A DNA stretch of 64,000 bases from Rhynchosporium graminicola (Eukaryota; Ascomycota; Leotiomycetes; Helotiales; Ploettnerulaceae). Both the position numbers and the translations under genes were made by a program. The DNA lies in the NCBI GenBank assembly GCA_900074885.1, contig FJUW01000043.1:248001-312000 (forward strand). The letters are read 5' to 3'. Positions 60,576 to 64,000 of the stretch are shown here, piece by piece. The notes below the pieces were generated by a model, which searched no databases, had not been told where the DNA came from, and saw only the letters and a program-made list of their open reading frames with translations. The number at the start of each line of letters is the position of its first letter. Positions within the stretch are counted from its first letter, which is position 1.

Positions 60576-60790
60576 GAAACTAGTTATGATTTTATAATAA
60601 TCACTTAGTATGCTAAGGTAAATAGGCATAATGGAATAGTAGAATAGTCGCTAAAGGTTCGCTAGTAATAATCTAGTTAATATAGAAACTAATTACTAAG
60701 GAGAGAAAGTTCTTCCTTCCTCTCTAATTCTGAAATACAGGAGTAGGAGGCACTAGGCGTATAGACTTATTATAATATCTCCCCTCTTAA
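60576..60790 (-). repeat. Probable polypurine tract and 3' LTR of the chromovirus
   Basis: On the minus strand a purine run is followed by TATTATAATAAGTCTATACG (one G-to-A step from a TGTTA start) and, about 200 bp on, AAATCATAAC. These could be the TGTTA...TAACA-type ends of an LTR. No second LTR is in the window to compare. Confidence 0.4.
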
Positions 60791-61067
60791 ACACTTCTAT
60801 CCTAGAAGTAAAAGCGTTAAAATACCCTAGCCGGCGATACTTCAGCGAGGCGCCGGCGAGGCATTCCTTTCAGGATTTACTTTTATTCTGATTCTTCTTT
60901 ATTATTAGTAAGGCTAGAATATAGAGTATAGCGTTAGGTAACTCCTCTATATAACTCTAACTTTCTCTCTTCTCTCCCTTCTTAAATAACTAATAATAAT
61001 AATAGTAACTATACGTAAGTTATAAATATAAGGTATTAAGTAATACTAACTTAACCTTTTAGCTCCT

Positions 61068-61859
61068 AAGAAGAACTTTCGTAAGCGCGCCGCTAGTAGT
61101 TCGCTTAAAGATACTTTTCCTTCTAGTAATACTTTTACCCTTATTAATAAGGGAAAAACCGCAGTCGCTAGCGGGTTATCGACTAAGCGCTAGCGAGCCG
61201 AAGATAATAATAAGAATACTAAAGGCGAGCCGAGCTAAGATAGTAGCTCTTCTGCCTATTACGATAAGACCCTTTATACTAGTCGAAAGAATACGCAGAT
61301 AAAGTCGAAAGCTTATACTAAAGTGAATAAGAAGATACCGCGTCCGGAGACTTACTTATGATACGCCGGCGAGTATACTTTATTCCCTGAGTTAAAGTGC
61401 ACTTTAGCTCCTAACTCTATTACTAGTAAGTGTATAGACTATATTAAGAAGGGTAAATCTTACGAGGATATAAGTATAAATTTCCTCTCTCTAGCGAATA
61501 CTTAGCTAATAGCTAGCGAGGTTCTAGCTATCCTAATAGGTATTCTTAGCTAACTATAAGATATAGCTTTAAAAGTAGTAATAAGCGAGAGTTCCGGAGA
61601 AGTATTAAAGATTACATAAGAACGCTTTAATATAGAGAAGAAGAAAGCTAATTAAACTTCTAAAGTTAGTAATACTATAGCTATTAAATCTCCTTAGAAG
61701 CTAGTTATTAATTCTAATACTAAGCTATCCTCTAGTATTACGTCAGCGATCGCTAAGGCATCTGGGTATACGCTACGCTCTATAGCTAAAGTTACTACTA
61801 CTATCGATATTATAAATACTACTCTTCTAAAGGAAATTCGTAGTCTCCGTATAATATGA
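61068..61859 (+). pseudogene. Antisense degenerate ORF inside the chromovirus 3' region
   Basis: 264 codons on the plus strand, opposite to pol, with nine internal stops, all convertible to Gln or Trp by undoing C-to-T/G-to-A changes. The reading is protein-like: a basic start (KKNFRKRAASSSL), Ser/Lys-rich middle, then PRPETYL, stop, YAGEYTLFPELKCTLAPNSI and TSKCIDYIKKGKSYEDI. I do not recognise a family. It sits between the chromodomain and the polypurine tract, so it would be an extra gene carried by the retrotransposon. Coding status is inferred from stop pattern and composition only. Confidence 0.4.
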
Positions 61860-62257
61860 ATTACTCTCTCTAGCGAACTTCCTACTAATCTTCAGTAAAG
61901 GACTTCTATACTATTTATACTAGATTCTTTCTATAGGTAGCTTTACTAGATATGCAGCTAGAGGTTAATAGAGAGGAAGTCGCGGATAGGGACGTAGATA
62001 CTACTAATCAGGAGGTTACTAAGTAAACTTTCTTTAGCGATATCTCGGAGTTTATCCGGCGAGAGCTAGTTTACTAGTAATCTATATAGATAATAAAACC
62101 TCTTTTTCCCCTTAGACCTCTACTAGATTTATAATCTCTAATATACCTTTAAAACTATAAAACCTTATAAGAAAAAATAGAAAGGTATATATCCTTTTGC
62201 AAGTATTATTTCACTTTCGCCGGCGTTTCGCTAGTCTTTCTATAGCGTTTTAATTTT

Positions 62258-62442
62258 TCAGAGCTTTAATTTCTTTCTAGAGTCCTTAGAAGTTTTCTTT
62301 TAGCTCCTAAGAATTATAAGTAGAAATAAACTCTTTCTATCTTACTAGGAATTATTCTCTCTCCCTAACTACTCGCCGGTCTAGTAAAGACTTAACCTCC
62401 TATAATTCTTCGCTATCGATAAGGTTAGGTTAGATAACCTCC
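62258..62442 (-). pseudogene. Decayed chromodomain at end of pol
   Basis: The minus strand reads EVI-stop-PNLIDSEEL, then EVKSLLDRRVVRERE, stop, FLVR-stop-KEF and a S-x-E-L-K-E-N-F region. With the stops restored to Gln and Trp, this is the E-x-I-L-D-x-R...Y-L-V-x-W-K-G...W-E-P-x-x-N-L pattern of a chromodomain. Confidence 0.7.
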
Positions 62443-62779
62443 GACGACTCGCCGGGCCTTTACTAGTATAATTCTAATAGTAAGATATAAAAGATATTAT
62501 ATAGCTAATTATACTTAGTAAGTAAATCTAATCGATATACTTACTTTCTAATTCTTTCGCTAATCTTAAATAGCCCTAGAAATTAGTAGTCTAGCTTCTT
62601 ACTCGATCGAATAGTTTTAATATTCTTTACTAAGAGTAAGACTTATTAATTTACTTTAAATTCAACTAGTCGATAGTTCTTATTATACTACTTCGCCTAG
62701 GTTTCTTTAGTTCTTTACTAGCTATTCTCTAGCTCTTAGCGTTTCTTAACTACTTCTTCTGCTCTTTCTTTAGTAATAG

Positions 62780-63480
62780 GTATCTCCCCTCTTATAGGAT
62801 CGTCCTCGATACCCTAGCGACTATCTAGCGTAATTCTATACCTAGCCTTATTTAGACTTATTCTAATAGCCTTATAATATATATTTATATACGCGAACTT
62901 CGCTATAGGTAATAGGTCTATCTAATTATCTTAAAGATAGTATATAAAACACTATAGCTATACTTCTATAGCTTAGTTTTATTATTCTGTTTACTTATTA
63001 GTTTATAGGTAAAACGCTATCGAAAGACCTCTTATTATTCGGAGGTAGAAGTATACCTCTTACTAGAACTTAGAAGTGAAAACAGAACCTCTATTAGTAA
63101 TAATAACCGCAGGTAATCTATAGTCCTTAAACTAATAGTCGATAAATAGCTAAGCTAAGCCTAGCGTATTAATTATCTTTAAGTAAGGAATATACTCTAT
63201 ATCTTTAGTATATCTATCGATAATTACTAGTAAACTATCGGAGATTCTTCCTATAGAGCTCCCTTTATAAGGTAGTAGATCTATAATAAAGTCTATAGTT
63301 ATAGACTTAAACGGCTTACTTAGCTAGCTAAGCGCTTATATCTCGCCGGCTATCTGTATTCTTCTTACCTTTATCCTTTAATAAATATTATAACTTTTAA
63401 TATATTCTTTAACGTCTAGCTTTATCTTCTGCTAATAGTAATTTCGCTAGATAAGCTTTAGTATCTTATCTTAACTAAAA
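62780..63480 (-). pseudogene. Decayed integrase (H2C2 and catalytic core)
   Basis: The zinc-binding part reads KLI-stop-RNYY-stop-QKIKLDVKEYIKS with the two Cys codons now TAT. The core reads PFKSITIDFIIDLLPYKGSS (first acidic residue D in TIDFI), SDSLLVIIDRYTK, later LPAVIITNRGSVFTSKF (second Asp now Asn) and an E-V after the damaged F-W-Q. This is the D-D-35-E layout of Ty3/gypsy integrase. Confidence 0.75.
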
Positions 63481-64000
63481 TAGCTTATAGTTAGATTATT
63501 ATAGTATATCTTTATGATTTCAGTATAGATAGCTTTATCTAGCGGAACGTAAGCCTTTCGCTAGTATCTAAGTAGTCCTTCGCTATCGATACTCTAATCT
63601 ATATCCCCGGTTTTCTATAATCTAGCTAACTTCTTAATAGTAAAGGCGTCCCTTTTCTATAGCTTTATAAGCGTTAAGAGAAGTAAGTTCGACTTAGGGT
63701 TTACTATTTCGATTCTTATAATACTCGCTATAAAGAACTATAGCATAGTATATCTATAGCTATACTAGCTAGCGCCCGGCTTCTCGCTAGCGCCTCTTAA
63801 GAGGGTATCTAGACTTTCAAATAAGTTCTATAAACTATTAAGCTTTATAGGCATATATCGCTAGTTAGGCATAGAGGTCGTATCTATAGCCTCGATCGAT
63901 ACTCCTTTTGAAGAAGTATTATTAGTAAGTTATAGAATCTAAGTTAACTAGTACGATATACTATCGTTCGAACGCCGGTTACTCTCTGTTATATCGCTAG

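Larger units (their letters stand above)
60576..64000 (-). mobile_element. RIP-damaged Ty3/gypsy chromovirus-type element, 3' part
   Basis: Opposite orientation to the neighbouring gag relic and cut by the window end. From the right: an integrase zinc-binding (H2C2) region at about 63370-63480, an integrase catalytic core at about 62780-63330, a chromodomain at 62258-62442, a polypurine tract (AAGAGGGGAGA on the minus strand, about 60779-60789) and a probable 3' LTR of about 200 bp starting TATTATAATAAG at about 60776. The order integrase-chromodomain-polypurine tract-LTR is that of chromoviruses. All domains carry RIP-type stops. Meeting the gag relic head-on suggests it inserted into that element. 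Confidence 0.75.

Noticed and set aside
1..64000. tRNA or rRNA genes
   Set aside because: Looked for A/B-box-like stretches (GGTTCRANYCC and reverse); candidates such as 39940 lack a cloverleaf. A tRNA scan would be decisive.

Overview
This is a filamentous ascomycete (Pezizomycotina) chromosome segment, and the gene set would fit a Leotiomycete such as Helotiales; that placement is an inference. The reasons are short introns of 45-137 nt with CTAAC/CTGAC branch points, a Zn2Cys6 regulator, fungal versions of VPS45, ALE1-type MBOAT, RCE1 and NOP16, a GH3 beta-xylosidase, and AT-rich blocks whose relic transposon genes carry C-to-T/G-to-A damage typical of repeat-induced point mutation (RIP).

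Layout. 1-0.5 kb: glutathione S-transferase pseudogene (-). 1.8-4.4 kb: Zn2Cys6 regulator (-). 4.4-9.6 kb: gene-free DNA full of microsatellites. 9.64-12.54 kb: two RIP-damaged Tc1/mariner elements, each about 1.4 kb, lying head to head as one giant inverted repeat. 12.5-17.7 kb: no convincing gene. 17.7-20.1 kb: NOP16 and a small Myb-like protein (+). 20.1-25.6 kb: unclear minus-strand coding fragments, including a multi-pass membrane protein. 25.8-29.5 kb: two miniature TIR elements, a 61-residue Cys-rich protein and a broken GPI-type protein gene.

29.9-50.3 kb is the conserved gene core: VPS45 (-) and the MBOAT acyltransferase (+) diverge from a shared 950-bp region. A Ser-rich two-helix membrane protein (-), RCE1 CAAX protease (+), an HAD phosphatase (+) and a PH-domain protein (+) follow. 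51-56.4 kb holds a four-exon small secreted Cys-rich protein (-) and a secreted beta-xylosidase (+) with XlnR- and CreA-like promoter sites. This secretion-related pair sits beside the transposon block.

56.7-64 kb: second copies of both miniature elements, then a RIP-damaged Ty3/gypsy gag-protease relic (+), which meets an opposing chromodomain-bearing Ty3/gypsy element (-) that runs off the window. An antisense degenerate ORF lies between its chromodomain and polypurine tract.

Several genes had to be assembled by hand across introns. Two introns are GC-AG, a multiple of three and free of stops, so a simple ORF reading silently translates them. No tRNA, rRNA or CRISPR was seen.
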